This document shows, in pieces, positions 52,602 through 62,687 of a stretch of 64,000 bases of DNA. Under the pieces are notes generated by a model. It had not been told where the DNA came from and did not search any database. It worked only from the letters and a program-made list of their open reading frames with translations. The DNA is from Pirellulaceae bacterium (GTDB lineage Bacteria > Planctomycetota > Planctomycetia > Pirellulales > Pirellulaceae), in the NCBI GenBank assembly GCA_020852965.1, contig JADYZV010000099.1, positions 1-64,000 on the forward strand, read 5' to 3'. Within the stretch, counting starts at the first letter, position 1; each line of letters starts with the position of its first letter. A program made the position numbers and the translations under genes.

Positions 52602-54722
52602 CTACTTGAATTGCCAATGCTCGTCAAAGAAACCAGCATCAACAATCTTCCCGGGCAGTTCGCTCGTCGCCCCGTCGGTAACGTCGATGACCGCCCAATC
52701 CGGCAGCATGGGGACTTGCCGCGCATTGTTCAACTGCGCGTACTCTCGAAAAGTAAAACCGCTGTTAATCACGACATAGGACTGTGGAGCCAATGGCATG
52801 GGATAGATCATGGCCAGCACATGCGTCTTGGCAGAATAGCTTTTGCCGTTAACGAACAACTTCTCGTCATCCCACTCGACCGGTAGTTTGTCGATCCAAC
52901 TGGCCAGAATTAGATTGGTGCTTGGCGTACCGAACAGCACCACATTTTTCTGCAATTCGACTGGTGCCCCCCCTTCGAAATCGCTCACCGGCGGATCGCC
53001 ACGGAATTGACGCTGCCATTCGCTGGCCGCGTGCCTGAACTCGGCAGTTGCCCACTCGTCGACTGGCGTCTTCTTTGCATCGGAAGCCTTTGGCGGCGAG
53101 CTTGGCATCATGTTAAACGCATCCATGAACGCATCGTCGATCGGCCCTTGCAAGCCGGGCCGCTTGCGCATGGCCGTCGCTAGCTCGAACTCGGTCGAAT
53201 GATCCAGCCCCCACTCCCCGCCCGAGTCTTTCAAGAGCCTCAACGGCTGGCCTGCATTGGGCCAATCGCTGGCCACCTGCAACACTTGTCCATCAATTCT
53301 CAGCTCGGCAATCGGCTCCTGCGGCGCATCCACAGCAGTCGTGTCGGCCGCATCATTTTCTACCTCGGGGAATTGCAGTTTCAAATGCGTTACCCCTTTT
53401 GTAGTGAGTTCGATGCGATTGTCCGCTTCAAACCACTCCCCCTGTACGCGCGATTCCTGCCAATGCTCTTCGAGCCCCTCGATCGACAGCCACCCCAGCT
53501 CGTGATATCGCAGCATATAGGTCGTCAAGTCAACTTTGCGCGGCAAACGCGGCTTGCCATCCTGCAATGCATCGCTCAAAAACTGCTCGATCTCAATTTT
53601 CGAATCGGCATGAATACTGTGCTCGGCATCGGGGCCGATCACATGCGGGAGCTTCATGCCACGCGCAGCGAAGGCGGCCTCCATCACATCAGCGGCTTGC
53701 TTTTGCCGATCCTTTTCGCCACTATAAGCAACCGTGGGAACAGCTCGCAAATTGTTAGTCCAGTCGGGGCAATCGTACCAATGCAACAGCAACTGCTGGA
53801 AATTGGTTGGGTGGATCTCCTCGTGCTGAAAGACTCGTAGGAACTCAGTCGTTTCACTGAAGCCAGCTCCTGGACTGGCGGCGGCCCACAAGTTGGGATA
53901 ATGTACGGCCAATTGCCAACAGCCAGCTCCCCCCATGGAAAACCCACGGATGGTGATGCGGCTTTCGTCGATTGGGAAAATCTGCTTGACACGTTCGATG
54001 GCTTCAATGACATCGATTTCCCCAGCGAACTTGAACGCGTTGCAGTAACGCCCATAGGGATGTAATACCAGCGTGTTGCCAGGAGTGATTTCGCCGACGC
54101 TCCGTGAATGCTGCCGCAAGAAGGCCACTTCGCTGAGCTTTTCGCCTCGACCGTGCAGCCACACGTCGAGCCGCATGGGCTCCTGAGAATCGGGCCGCCA
54201 TCCGCTCGGTAGCACCAAACCGAAGGGTTGCACGGAATTGTCGATGCGTGAGCGGTATCCACCAACGATGGGGAGTGGCTTAGACAAACTACTTTCGCCC
54301 GCAGGCAGTGTTGCTCCAAGCAATTCCAGCTCCGACGCACCTGCATCTAGCTTTTCGAGCCGCTCTGCACCTAGCTTCAATAGTTCTTGCGCTGCGGCAA
54401 CTTCGTCGTCGCGATAAAACATGTTCGTATCCACCGTCATCCGCACCCCGCGCGACAGCACTTCGCATAGCTCGCGCTTCCGCTGTTCGGAAGGGGGCAG
54501 AGCAGGGTGAGCCAACTCCAACAGTCGTTTGCGTTGCCGCTCTACGTCAGCCAGCAATTCTGCGCGAACTTCACGCGATAACTCGATCCCGGGCGGTGGC
54601 ACCTGGCGAACTTTTCCCGGCTGATTGTCGTTGGGTCCATCAGCACGAAGCAGCGAAAGCGACACGACATACAGTATCGCTGCCAGGGCTAGCAAGCCCC
54701 GTGGCGCAAATGACAAGCTCAT
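52602..54722 (-). CDS. Secreted alpha/beta-hydrolase (prolyl-oligopeptidase/PHB-depolymerase-like)
   Basis: A 706-residue protein with a signal peptide (GLLALAAILYVVSLSLLRADG). The hydrolase core has the strand LDVWLHGRG, the nucleophile Ser262 in GFSMGGAG, PTVAYSGEKDRQKQ (likely Asp loop) and a histidine candidate in GPDAEHSIHAD. The last 200 residues form a separate domain (VVLFGTPSTNLILASWIDKLP), common in planctomycete exported esterases. Possible substrates are esters or peptides. ATG 54722 is used; a GTG at 54734 would add four residues. Confidence 0.8.
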   Translation of the reverse strand: MSLSFAPRGLLALAAILYVVSLSLLRADGPNDNQPGKVRQVPPPGIELSREVRAELLADVERQRKRLLELAHPALPPSEQRKRELCEVLSRGVRMTVDTNMFYRDDEVAAAQELLKLGAERLEKLDAGASELELLGATLPAGESSLSKPLPIVGGYRSRIDNSVQPFGLVLPSGWRPDSQEPMRLDVWLHGRGEKLSEVAFLRQHSRSVGEITPGNTLVLHPYGRYCNAFKFAGEIDVIEAIERVKQIFPIDESRITIRGFSMGGAGCWQLAVHYPNLWAAASPGAGFSETTEFLRVFQHEEIHPTNFQQLLLHWYDCPDWTNNLRAVPTVAYSGEKDRQKQAADVMEAAFAARGMKLPHVIGPDAEHSIHADSKIEIEQFLSDALQDGKPRLPRKVDLTTYMLRYHELGWLSIEGLEEHWQESRVQGEWFEADNRIELTTKGVTHLKLQFPEVENDAADTTAVDAPQEPIAELRIDGQVLQVASDWPNAGQPLRLLKDSGGEWGLDHSTEFELATAMRKRPGLQGPIDDAFMDAFNMMPSSPPKASDAKKTPVDEWATAEFRHAASEWQRQFRGDPPVSDFEGGAPVELQKNVVLFGTPSTNLILASWIDKLPVEWDDEKLFVNGKSYSAKTHVLAMIYPMPLAPQSYVVINSGFTFREYAQLNNARQVPMLPDWAVIDVTDGATSELPGKIVDAGFFDEHWQFK

Positions 54723-54881
54723 GTTTTTTCTCACGAAGTGGGTAGCGGTTCACGGACCTGGCATTCTAGTCGTACAGCACAACGCCAATCCATGGTTTTC
54801 GCAATTGCCAAATCGTCAACGTCAGTTACACGAATCACACGATAAACGATTAGCACGAATAGCGACCGACCGGCGAAGCGG

Positions 54882-55247
54882 TCAGCGACTAAAACTCGCC
54901 AGCAGTTGAATCATAAATAATGCTAAGCCGATGACCGCAGATACAAAACTAGCTACGAGCACCGCCCCGCTGGCTATATCGAGTGCTCGACCGACGTGTT
55001 CATTGTGCTCCGTGCAGAGCCCTTTGGCTAGCGATTCGATCGCGCTATTGACCAATTCCAGCGAAAGGACCAGCCCGATGCACAATCCCAAAACGCACCA
55101 CTGCCATGCCTCGCAGCGAAGTGCATAAGCCAAGCCAAGTGTAGCCACCGTGAATGTTAAGTGAACGTGGAAGCTAGACTGCCCGACGATCCCCAAGCGA
55201 ATTCCACGCAGCGCGTTCGCAAACTTGTTGTACCAGTGGGAACGCAT
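54882..55247 (-). CDS. dgkA: Diacylglycerol kinase / undecaprenol kinase family protein
   Basis: A 121-residue membrane protein with three hydrophobic helices. The family signature is ELVNSAIESLAKGLCTEHNEHVGRALDIASGAVLV, given here as parts: ELVNSAIES at about residue 64, EHVGRALDIASGAVLV near 86. It phosphorylates diacylglycerol or undecaprenol, linking to membrane-lipid and wall-precursor recycling. A basic N-terminus (WYNKFANALRGIRLG) matches DgkA. ATG start. Confidence 0.9.
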   Translation of the reverse strand: MRSHWYNKFANALRGIRLGIVGQSSFHVHLTFTVATLGLAYALRCEAWQWCVLGLCIGLVLSLELVNSAIESLAKGLCTEHNEHVGRALDIASGAVLVASFVSAVIGLALFMIQLLASFSR

Positions 55248-55277
55248 GGCTAGAGGTCAATTCCTACTTAATTACGT

Positions 55278-55374
55278 GTAGTGGACGAGGTTACGAGTCC
55301 CGTTTGCCTGTAGTGGACGAGGTTACGAGTCCGTAGGATCGCATTCGTCAGGGACTCGTAACCTCGTCCACTAC
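55278..55374. repeat. Dispersed palindromic repeat, family A (two left arms, one right arm)
   Basis: Identical left arms at 55278-55300 and 55310-55332 (core GTGGACGAGGTTACGAGTCC) face one right arm at 55352-55374. Either left arm can pair with the right arm, so two alternative hairpins are possible. It occupies the gap between dgkA and asnS, both minus strand. Confidence 0.9.
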
Positions 55375-55403
55375 GACCCGCCTCGTAAAACACGACACGC
55401 GTC

Positions 55404-56807
55404 CTAAAACTCGGCCGATCCTGGTGTGCGTGGAAACGGAATGCAGTCGCGGATGTTGGTCATGCCCGTAACCCATTGCACGACTCGCTCGAAGCCCAGC
55501 CCAAACCCGGCGTGAGGCACGCTTCCGAACTTTCGTAGATCGATGTACCACCAGTACTCTTCCTCGGGGAGCTTCATCTCGCGAAGCCTGGCCAGCAGCA
55601 TATCAAGTCGTTCCTCGCGCGGGCTACCACCGACGATCTCGCCGACTTGCGGCACCAACACATCCATGGCGGCTACTGTCTTGCCGTCGTCGTTGCTGCG
55701 CATGTAGAACGGCTTGATCGACTTGGGGTAGTTGTACAATATCAAGGGCCCCTGAACGTGCTTTTCGGTCAAAAAGCGTTCGTGTTCCGCTTGCAGATCC
55801 GCGCCCCAACTCACCGGATACTCGAACTTTTCGCCCGACTTTTGCAACACGTCGACTGCGTCGGTATAGGTCATGTGTTCGAACGGTTTGTCTACTACCA
55901 TTTGCAGCGCGGCCAACAAGCCAGGCTGAACTCGTTCTTCGAAGAATGCCATGTCGTCGCCGCATTGGCCGAGCGTATCTCCCAGCAGCCGCTTGATGAA
56001 TCGCTCGGCCAGCGCCATGTCGTCGGCCAGCTCAAAAAACGCCGCCTCGGGTTCGATCATCCAAAACTCAGCTAGGTGACGGCTGGTATTGCTATTCTCC
56101 GCGCGAAAAGTCGGACCGAATGTGTAACAACGTCCCAGTGCGGTAGCGTAGGCCTCCGCTTCCAATTGCCCCGAGACGGTCAGGTAAGTTGGCTTGCCAA
56201 AAAAATCTCGCGAATGATCGACCTTGCCATCTTTCAACGGCAAGTTATCGAGTGGCAGAGTCGTCACGCGGAACATCTGCCCAGCCCCTTCGCAATCGCT
56301 GGCGGTGATAATCGGCGTATTGACGTAATAAAACCCTTCCTCTTGGAAGAATTGATGCACGCTGAAAGACAAGCGATTGCGCACGCGCGTCAGGGCACCG
56401 AACGAATTGGTGCGAGGTCTCAAGTGGGCCCATTCGCGGATTTTTTCGAAGCTATGCCGCTTCTTTTGCAGCGGGTAGTCGCTGGGGGCATCGCCAATCA
56501 AGCGCACGCTACTGGCCGCTAGCTCGGTCGCTTGTCCCTGCCCCTGGCTGGCCTTGAGCGTCCCGACCGCCACAATCGAGCTGCCGACCGAGAGCGAACT
56601 GATTTCAGCTTCATAGTTGTCGAGAGTGGCATCGGCAATGATTTGCAAATTGCCAAAGCAACTGCCATCGTTGATCTCGATGAAGCTGAAGCCTCCCTTG
56701 CTATCGCGACGTGTGCGCACCCAACCGCGCACCTCGACCGTCTCCCCCACGCCAGCCGCAGCTCGAGCCGCCTTAACTGAAATCCATTTTGCTGAGGCAC
56801 CAGTCAT
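55404..56807 (-). CDS. asnS: Asparaginyl-tRNA synthetase
   Basis: A 467-residue class II synthetase, normal in length. The N-terminal OB fold includes [23 protein letters not shown]. Class II motif 2 is [21 protein letters not shown] and motif 3 is [15 protein letters not shown]. It charges tRNA-Asn in the cytoplasm. ATG 56807 starts at a normal distance before the OB fold, while the longer frame runs through family B and D repeats and is not coding. Confidence 0.95.
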   Translation of the reverse strand: MTGASAKWISVKAARAAAGVGETVEVRGWVRTRRDSKGGFSFIEINDGSCFGNLQIIADATLDNYEAEISSLSVGSSIVAVGTLKASQGQGQATELAASSVRLIGDAPSDYPLQKKRHSFEKIREWAHLRPRTNSFGALTRVRNRLSFSVHQFFQEEGFYYVNTPIITASDCEGAGQMFRVTTLPLDNLPLKDGKVDHSRDFFGKPTYLTVSGQLEAEAYATALGRCYTFGPTFRAENSNTSRHLAEFWMIEPEAAFFELADDMALAERFIKRLLGDTLGQCGDDMAFFEERVQPGLLAALQMVVDKPFEHMTYTDAVDVLQKSGEKFEYPVSWGADLQAEHERFLTEKHVQGPLILYNYPKSIKPFYMRSNDDGKTVAAMDVLVPQVGEIVGGSPREERLDMLLARLREMKLPEEEYWWYIDLRKFGSVPHAGFGLGFERVVQWVTGMTNIRDCIPFPRTPGSAEF

Positions 56808-56834
56808 ATTGCTTTCGATTCTTTCAATGTGGCC

Positions 56835-56973
56835 CGACGCTCCGCCGTCGGTCTTGCGACCCCAACGTAGCACGGCGGTCCCCGCCGTGAACTTTTCAAT
56901 TTTTATTTTTTTGAATCCTCAGTGGGGGACCACTGAGCTACTTAGCTAATTCCTCAGTGGGGACCGCTGAGCT
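56835..56973. repeat. Cluster of family B and family D hairpins
   Basis: In the trxB-asnS gap: family D at 56835-56853, family B hairpins at 56873-56891 (CACGGCGG-TCC-CCGCCGTG), 56920-56939 (CTCAGTGG-GGGA-CCACTGAG) and 56955-56973 (CTCAGTGG-GGA-CCGCTGAG). The last two are reverse-oriented copies of the GGTCCCC loop type. An A/T-rich tract separates them. Confidence 0.85.
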
Positions 56974-56993
56974 ACGTTACATTCCAGCTTCAA

Positions 56994-58058
56994 CTATCCG
57001 TGTTCCGCCAAATAGCGTTCCGCATCTAGGGCTGCCATGCAGCCCGTCCCAGCCGACGTGATGGCTTGGCGGTAGTAGTCATCAGCCACGTCACCCGCAG
57101 CAAACACGCCGGGGACACTGGTCTTGGTTCGGAAGGCCTCCGTCCACTTGATGTAACCACTGCTATTCATCGTTAGCTTTCCTTTCAGAAAGTCCGTATT
57201 GGGCGTATGTCCAATCGCTACGAACATACCGCTAACCGTTAGTTCGCTCGATGCACCATCGACGGTATTCTTCAGTCGCAAGCCGGTAACCTGCTTGTCG
57301 TCGCCTAGCACTTCTTCGACGACACTATTCCACACCAGCTCTATTTTGGGATGCTTCATCGCCCGGTCTTGCATGACCTGCGAAGCTCGCAGTTCATCGC
57401 GACGGTGGACCAAATAGATTGTTTCTGCTCCGTCGAGGTTGGCCAAATAGCTGGCTTCTTCCACGGCCGTATCGCCACCACCGATGACGGCCAGTGGCTT
57501 ACGACGATAAGTCGGCAGGGCACCATCGCACACGGCGCACGCGCTGACCCCCCGATTCTTGTACTTTTCTTCCGATTCGAGCCCCAGATAATTGGCTCGA
57601 GCCCCGGTGGCGATGATCACTGTCTGCGCTTTCACTGGTTCACCGCTAGCGGGAATGACGGTAAACGGTCTGGTCGAAAAATCGACGTCGACAATATCAT
57701 CACCGACAACACGCGTGCCAAAGTTGAGCGCTTGCTGCTTCATCAGCTCCATCAGCTCGACACCCTGCACGGCATAGTGAGGCTGTCCATCTTTTTCATG
57801 GCCCTTGGGAGCTGGAGGCAAGTTGTAGTGGCGATCCTTGTCGACGGCGCTCTCCACGAATGCGCGGACGTTTCCAGCCGGAAAGCCTGCGTAGTTTTCA
57901 ACTTCGGTCGTGAAGGCCAACTGCCCTAGCGGAATCATTTCGGGTTTGGCGGTCCCTTCGAACAGCAGCGGTCGTAGATTGGCCCGGGCCGCGTAAATGG
58001 CCGCCGACCAGCCAGCCGGGCCGCTTCCGATGATAACCGTTCGTTCGATCTCGCTCAT
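56994..58058 (-). CDS. trxB: Thioredoxin reductase
   Basis: A 354-residue flavoprotein that passes NADPH electrons to thioredoxin. FAD motif [10 protein letters not shown] at residue 11, redox-active CAVC (Cys174 and Cys177), NADPH motif [16 protein letters not shown], and C-terminal [14 protein letters not shown]. It is about 36 residues longer than the usual form because of an extra stretch at about residues 62-97. ATG 58058 is used; a TTG two codons upstream has an AGGA at better spacing and is possible. Confidence 0.94.
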   Translation of the reverse strand: MSEIERTVIIGSGPAGWSAAIYAARANLRPLLFEGTAKPEMIPLGQLAFTTEVENYAGFPAGNVRAFVESAVDKDRHYNLPPAPKGHEKDGQPHYAVQGVELMELMKQQALNFGTRVVGDDIVDVDFSTRPFTVIPASGEPVKAQTVIIATGARANYLGLESEEKYKNRGVSACAVCDGALPTYRRKPLAVIGGGDTAVEEASYLANLDGAETIYLVHRRDELRASQVMQDRAMKHPKIELVWNSVVEEVLGDDKQVTGLRLKNTVDGASSELTVSGMFVAIGHTPNTDFLKGKLTMNSSGYIKWTEAFRTKTSVPGVFAAGDVADDYYRQAITSAGTGCMAALDAERYLAEHG

Positions 58059-58276
58059 GGTCAATGGACTTCCTAGTGGATTCGAGTGTGTAATTCTCTA
58101 GTTTGAAATACTTGGGTTGTGTTCTACTTGGCAGATTATAGGCGCACGGCTGGCTACTTCCCAGACGACCTATGCCGCCGTTCATTTTGACGCTTGTCCG
58201 CGGCCAGCACGAGAATTGGAAGAAATAGTGTGGCGTTTGAGACGAAAAATCTCTGCGAGCACCGTGCCTCTAGGTT

Positions 58277-59317
58277 TCAACAATCGATCCAGTTGCCGCT
58301 TTCGGCTGATTGTTGCAAGCACTGGCAGATATGGATCGCATCGCGGGCGATTTCGCCGCTGAGCCGAGGCTCGACGTGTCCCGATTGGATCGAGGCGACG
58401 CAGTCGTCGATCTCGGCGACAAAAGCGGACACCTCGTCGCTGGCTGGCAATTCCGGAGCACTAGCCCGCCCATCTTGCCCGAGCACTTTCAACGGCAAGA
58501 TATCTGCCCCGTCGGTTAGCGCTGTCAGTTCGAACTGCATCGCGGCCTGCTCGAACTGAATCTCGAAACCATGGCAGAACGGACGTGCATTCTGTTCGCT
58601 GACTCCGCTGGAAGTACCGACGACGATTCCCGGATTCGCAAATTCCATCAAGCTATAACCGTACTTAACGACCCCCTCATGCATTTCCGCAGAGCACATC
58701 ACGCGGCGCGGCATGCCGAACAACAGCCGTACAAAATGGGCATCGTGAACGTGCAGGTCGATCAGCGGCCCACCCACTTTCTTCGCATCGTAAAAATCGG
58801 GAATCCAGTCGGGCGGCGATATGACGCGTTTGAAATGCCCTCTCAACGGCTGGCCGTACGTCTTGTCCTGGGCCGCCTGGTAGGCAAATTGAAACTCACC
58901 CATATATGGCAAAACCTGGGCCACCAACACCTGTTTGCCTACTTTGGCAGCGGTCGACAGAATGCGGTCGCAGTCAGCCGTATTGAGCCCCAGTGGTTTC
59001 TCGCACAGTACGTGTTTGCCTGCCTCAAGTGCCAAACAAGCCGCATCGACGTGCAGATGAGGTGGTAGGCAGATGTCAACCAAATCGACTTCGGGATCCT
59101 TCACAATTTGCTCGAGAGTCTGGTAAACTTTAAGGCCATCGAGCGAGATCTGTTCACCCGGCGGCCCGAAGTTGCCCCGAATACTGCTCCAATCACCCGC
59201 TTGTTTTTTTGCGTCACGCGAGCAAAATGCATGCAGCTTGGCATGCGTGGAACGTTGGTAGGCCAAATAGTGAATCCAACCCATGAAGCCGATACCGGCG
59301 ATTGCAGCTTTTAACAT
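58277..59317 (-). CDS. Gfo/Idh/MocA family oxidoreductase
   Basis: A 346-residue NAD(P)-dependent sugar-type oxidoreductase. The Rossmann motif is AIAGIGFMGWIH at residue 5 and the family lysine motif is CEKPLGLN near residue 100; HVHDAHFVRLLFG in the substrate domain supplies the likely catalytic His. Substrate (sugar, inositol or amino sugar) cannot be told. ATG 59317 is preferred; no strong ribosome-binding site is visible. It diverges from the leucine-rich lipoprotein gene. Confidence 0.9.
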   Translation of the reverse strand: MLKAAIAGIGFMGWIHYLAYQRSTHAKLHAFCSRDAKKQAGDWSSIRGNFGPPGEQISLDGLKVYQTLEQIVKDPEVDLVDICLPPHLHVDAACLALEAGKHVLCEKPLGLNTADCDRILSTAAKVGKQVLVAQVLPYMGEFQFAYQAAQDKTYGQPLRGHFKRVISPPDWIPDFYDAKKVGGPLIDLHVHDAHFVRLLFGMPRRVMCSAEMHEGVVKYGYSLMEFANPGIVVGTSSGVSEQNARPFCHGFEIQFEQAAMQFELTALTDGADILPLKVLGQDGRASAPELPASDEVSAFVAEIDDCVASIQSGHVEPRLSGEIARDAIHICQCLQQSAESGNWIDC

Positions 59318-59618
59318 GATTTCGTTGCGTTGCTTAAAGTTGGGAAGTTTTTGAGTTAATTCATATGGAACGTTTGTAATTCGCAAGCCAGACAGTATAG
59401 CGTGATTGGACGACTGGGCTCAAGCCTTCAAAAGCAACAAGCACGATCCCTTGTTCCGTCTGCAGAACTAGTAGGGTAAACCCTTTTGGTCGCGCGTAGA
59501 GGCTGCCGAAGATAGTTTCTGTTTAACCGCGCCAGCGCTGTCGCGGTTAAACAGACCAATGCTCCGGTCACGATTTAGTACTGCCGAAGAGCGCGCCTTG
59601 AACAAATCAATAGATACC
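59318..59618. other. Spacer between divergent genes
   Basis: 301 bases with a perfect hairpin at 59521-59552 and a sequence near 59448 resembling the 12438 repeat. Promoters of both divergent genes are expected here. Confidence 0.5.
59521..59552. promoter_or_regulatory. Perfect 11-base-arm palindrome, possible operator
   Basis: GTTTAACCGCG at 59521-59531 is the exact reverse complement of 59542-59552; the 10-base loop itself contains CAGCGCTG. It sits about 70-90 bases before the lipoprotein start and about 200 bases before the divergent oxidoreductase start. It could be an operator, a transcript hairpin or a repeat. Confidence 0.5.
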
Positions 59619-60761
59619 ATGTTTTTCAAGAGAAAGTCTTCCATGCGTCTCCTTTGCACCGCAGTTCTATGCACCGCATTGCTAGTTAGTTCTGGTTGCG
59701 AATCAGCCAAACGTTCCAATTTAGATTCTGAGAATTCTACGGCAGCTTCTAGTCAAACCGAGCAGCCGTCTGAAGAGCTGCGAAGAGCAACCGAAACGCT
59801 CAAAGCGACGGGTGCTGAGCTCGAACAAAACAGTGCCGGACAAGTCACCAGCGTCGACATGGGCCAAGTCGAAGTGACCGACACACTGGCTACCCAGATT
59901 GCACTCTTGGACCAACTTGAAGAGCTGACCATTGGCGAATCGGCCATGACCACCGCAGGCTGGCAAAAGCTAGGACAACTCGTCAATCTGCAGCAGCTCG
60001 ATCTGCGAGATTGTCCTCTAAATAACGAACAACTCGATGCGATCCTACAAGATCTGCCCCAATTGAAAGCGCTGCGTCTAAATGGTACCAGCGGCCGCAC
60101 AACGGTAGATGACGGTGGACTCGCTGGCTTGGCCAATTGCCCAGAGTTGAAGGTATTGGCTATCGACGGCCTATGGGTCGGAAGCCCAGGGCTGGAGCAC
60201 TTGAAGGGCAATCTGAAATTAATTGAACTCTACGCGTCGGGGACGACCATCGACGATGCCGCCTCCGCGCTGCTGGCTGGCTTTCCCAACCTACGGAAAC
60301 TCAGACTTTCAAGAACTTCGGTGGGTACTGCTGGGATCGCTTCGCTAGCCAAGCTGCCGCTCGAGGACCTCGATATCAGTGAAGCCAGTGGAGTTAACGA
60401 CGAAACGCTCGAGACCGTCGGCCATATGCAATCGCTCAAGCGGCTGAACCTATGGCGTGACACGGTCAGCGATGCAGGGGTCGAGCACTTGGCCGGTTTA
60501 ACGAATATCGAGTGGTTGAATTTGGATAATACGCACCTGACCGACGCCGGGCTGCCCCACTTGGCAGGGTTGACGAAGCTCAAATTCTTGCACTTGGGTT
60601 CAACAGCCGTGACCGACGCGGGAATGCCCGCACTGGTTTCACTCAAATCGCTCAAAGACCTGAAAGTTACCCGCAGCGCCGTCACCGAAGCAGGCGTCGA
60701 CGTAGTGAAACAAGCCATTCCAGGCATCGAAATTCAATTAAAGTATATCGAAGGTGAATAG
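59619..60761 (+). CDS. Leucine-rich-repeat lipoprotein
   Basis: A 380-residue predicted lipoprotein: basic n-region, hydrophobic [17 protein letters not shown] lipobox, then a Ser/Glu-rich linker. The rest is a set of about ten leucine-rich repeats of the bacterial type L..L.L..T.ITDAGL..L..L (for example [20 protein letters not shown] and [20 protein letters not shown]). Such proteins are exposed adhesins or binding scaffolds. ATG 59619 keeps the basic n-region; ATG 59643 is also possible and has an AAGAG upstream. The hisI start follows seven bases after its stop. Confidence 0.82.
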   Translation: MFFKRKSSMRLLCTAVLCTALLVSSGCESAKRSNLDSENSTAASSQTEQPSEELRRATETLKATGAELEQNSAGQVTSVDMGQVEVTDTLATQIALLDQLEELTIGESAMTTAGWQKLGQLVNLQQLDLRDCPLNNEQLDAILQDLPQLKALRLNGTSGRTTVDDGGLAGLANCPELKVLAIDGLWVGSPGLEHLKGNLKLIELYASGTTIDDAASALLAGFPNLRKLRLSRTSVGTAGIASLAKLPLEDLDISEASGVNDETLETVGHMQSLKRLNLWRDTVSDAGVEHLAGLTNIEWLNLDNTHLTDAGLPHLAGLTKLKFLHLGSTAVTDAGMPALVSLKSLKDLKVTRSAVTEAGVDVVKQAIPGIEIQLKYIEGE

Positions 60762-60768
60762 CCGATCC

Positions 60769-61161
60769 ATGCTCAATCAACCCGACTTCTCGCGAGGCAC
60801 TGACGGCCTGCTGCCAGCCATCGCTCAAGATGCAGTAAGCGGCCAGGTGCTGATGTTAGCCTGGATGAACGCCGAGGCTTGGATGGAGACACTGTCTACT
60901 GGTCGGGCTGTTTACTTCAGCCGCAGTCGCTCGCGATTGTGGCGCAAAGGAGAAGAGAGCGGGCACTTTCAAGAACTAGTCGAAGCTCGCACCGATTGCG
61001 ACGCCGACACCATCCTGCTCAAGGTCCATCAAACCGGTGCCGCTTGCCACGAAGGCTACGCCAGTTGCTTTTTCAGACGCTGGGATGTTGCGACTGAATC
61101 ATTCCAAATCTGCGAACCACAATGGAAGCGGCCCGAAGATATCTACTCAAATTTGAAGTAG
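60769..61161 (+). CDS. hisI: Phosphoribosyl-AMP cyclohydrolase
   Basis: A 130-residue HisI, which opens the purine ring of phosphoribosyl-AMP in histidine synthesis. It shows [35 protein letters not shown], the metal-binding DCDADT and [13 protein letters not shown]. No fused HisE domain. ATG 60769 is chosen over a GTG at 60754 inside the preceding gene. It is separated from other his genes. A family A repeat starts inside its stop codon. Confidence 0.94.
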   Translation: MLNQPDFSRGTDGLLPAIAQDAVSGQVLMLAWMNAEAWMETLSTGRAVYFSRSRSRLWRKGEESGHFQELVEARTDCDADTILLKVHQTGAACHEGYASCFFRRWDVATESFQICEPQWKRPEDIYSNLK

Positions 61162-61241
61162 TGGACGAGGTCGCGAGTCCGTCTGCGTAGTGGACGAGGT
61201 TACGAGTCCGTTTTTATCGACACGATAGGGACTTGTAACCC
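61158..61241. repeat. Dispersed palindromic repeat, family A (two left arms, degenerate right arm)
   Basis: Left arms at 61158-61180 (two substitutions) and 61187-61209 (exact), and a shortened right arm GGGACTTGTAACCC at 61228-61241. The first arm overlaps the hisI stop codon. It mirrors the doubled-arm arrangement at 55278. Confidence 0.82.
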
Positions 61242-61254
61242 GCACTCGCTGCAG

Positions 61255-62541
61255 CTAGCCTTCAAATCGCCCAACGGCCAGCGTGACATTTTGGCCGCCA
61301 AAACCAAAGGAATTATTGAGCGCAATGCGCACCTTGGCTTCGCGAGCCTGATTGGGAACGTAGTCCAAATCGCAGAGTGGATCGGGGTTTTCCATGTTGA
61401 TCGTAGGCGGCAGGACCCCCTGCTCGATCGTTTTCAGACAGACAATCATCTCGGTCACTCCGGCTGCCGCGATCAAATGCCCCATCATGCTCTTGGTGCT
61501 CGACACGGGAACTTGTTTGGCGCGATCACCAAACACGGCCTTGCATGCCACGGTCTCCACTTTGTCGTTAACCGTGGTGCTCGTACCGTGCGCGTTGACG
61601 TAGCCAACATCGTCGGGTGATAGCCGGGCGTCTTTCAACGCGGCGGTCATGCAGCCGATCGCTCCACGACCTTCTGGATGGATGTCGGTAATACGATAAG
61701 CGTCGGCTGTGCAACCATAGCCCATCACTTCTCCGTAGATTTTTGCCCCGCGCTGCTTAGCGTGCTCGAGTTCTTCCAGAATGACGACGGAAGACCCCTC
61801 CCCCAAAACGAAGCCATCGCGCAAGCGGTCGAAGGGACGCGAGGCTCCAGCCGGATGATCGTTGTTGGTCGACAAGGCGGTCAACAGACTGAAACCGGTC
61901 AGACCAAATGGGTGGATCATGCTATGCGCACCACCAGCCATCATGGCATCCACACGCCCCGCTCGTATCAGCTCCGTCGCCTCACCTACTGCTTGGCTAC
62001 TGGCCGCACAGGCGGTAAGACAGTTCAAATTCGGCCCTTGAATATCGAACATGTTGGCTACGTGGGCAGCAGGCATGCTTGGTTCTTGTTCGAGCTCCAA
62101 TTCGGGGTCGAGAATTTCAAGCCCCTTGCGCATGAAAGCATCCACATCGAAGCTACCGTCATCCTGAGCCGCCACATTGACCATCTGCGTAAAATTAAAA
62201 AAGTCTTGGTTCCCTTCACCTGCACCGAAGTATACGCCCATCCGCGTTGGATCGCTGATGGCATCGAGAATCCCAGAATCGGAAATGGCTTGCTGCGCCG
62301 CACCAGCGGCAAAGCGAGCGTGCCTACCACGCTTGGCCCAGACCTGCGGATCTTGGCCACATTCGGCGACGGTCCACCCATGAACCTCAGCCGCGATGCG
62401 CGTCGGATAGCTCGATGCATCAAATACGGAGATATACCCCACGCCGCTCTGCGCATTGATAAGTGCGTTCCACACGGTGTCTACATCCGTGCCCAGCGGA
62501 TTGATCATTCCCAATCCCGTGACGACAACCCTTCGACGCAT
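61255..62541 (-). CDS. fabF: 3-oxoacyl-ACP synthase II (FabF)
   Basis: A 428-residue condensing enzyme for fatty-acid elongation. The Cys-His-His triad is Cys178 (NCLTACAASSQ), His318 (VNAHGTSTTVND) and His355 (SMMGHLIAAAG). The start of the protein, RRRVVVTGLGMINPLG, is typical. ATG 62541 has GGGAG ten bases upstream; a GTG at 62562 is possible. Next on the same strand upstream is the PlsC-like acyltransferase, so membrane-lipid genes are grouped. Confidence 0.95.
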   Translation of the reverse strand: MRRRVVVTGLGMINPLGTDVDTVWNALINAQSGVGYISVFDASSYPTRIAAEVHGWTVAECGQDPQVWAKRGRHARFAAGAAQQAISDSGILDAISDPTRMGVYFGAGEGNQDFFNFTQMVNVAAQDDGSFDVDAFMRKGLEILDPELELEQEPSMPAAHVANMFDIQGPNLNCLTACAASSQAVGEATELIRAGRVDAMMAGGAHSMIHPFGLTGFSLLTALSTNNDHPAGASRPFDRLRDGFVLGEGSSVVILEELEHAKQRGAKIYGEVMGYGCTADAYRITDIHPEGRGAIGCMTAALKDARLSPDDVGYVNAHGTSTTVNDKVETVACKAVFGDRAKQVPVSSTKSMMGHLIAAAGVTEMIVCLKTIEQGVLPPTINMENPDPLCDLDYVPNQAREAKVRIALNNSFGFGGQNVTLAVGRFEG

Positions 62542-62639
62542 GCTCTGGAAACTCCCATCCACGTATTCGATATCTACACAGAAAAGAGAATCTTAACCTG
62601 CCAACCCATCAGTTGGTAGACGTGTGGATTGCAACGGAG

Positions 62640-62682
62640 CACGGTGGTCCCCCACCGAGATACACGGTGGGGGACCACCGTG
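62640..62682. repeat. Family B hairpins, inverted pair
   Basis: CACGGTGG-TCCC-CCACCG at 62640-62657 and its reverse-oriented partner CACGGTGG-GGGA-CCACCGTG at 62663-62682 form both short hairpins and one long hairpin. Located between fabF and the acyltransferase gene. Confidence 0.85.
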
Positions 62683-62687
62683 CCACG

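Noticed and set aside
61678-62619. 313-codon plus-strand frame
   Set aside because: Antisense to fabF, which has all catalytic residues.
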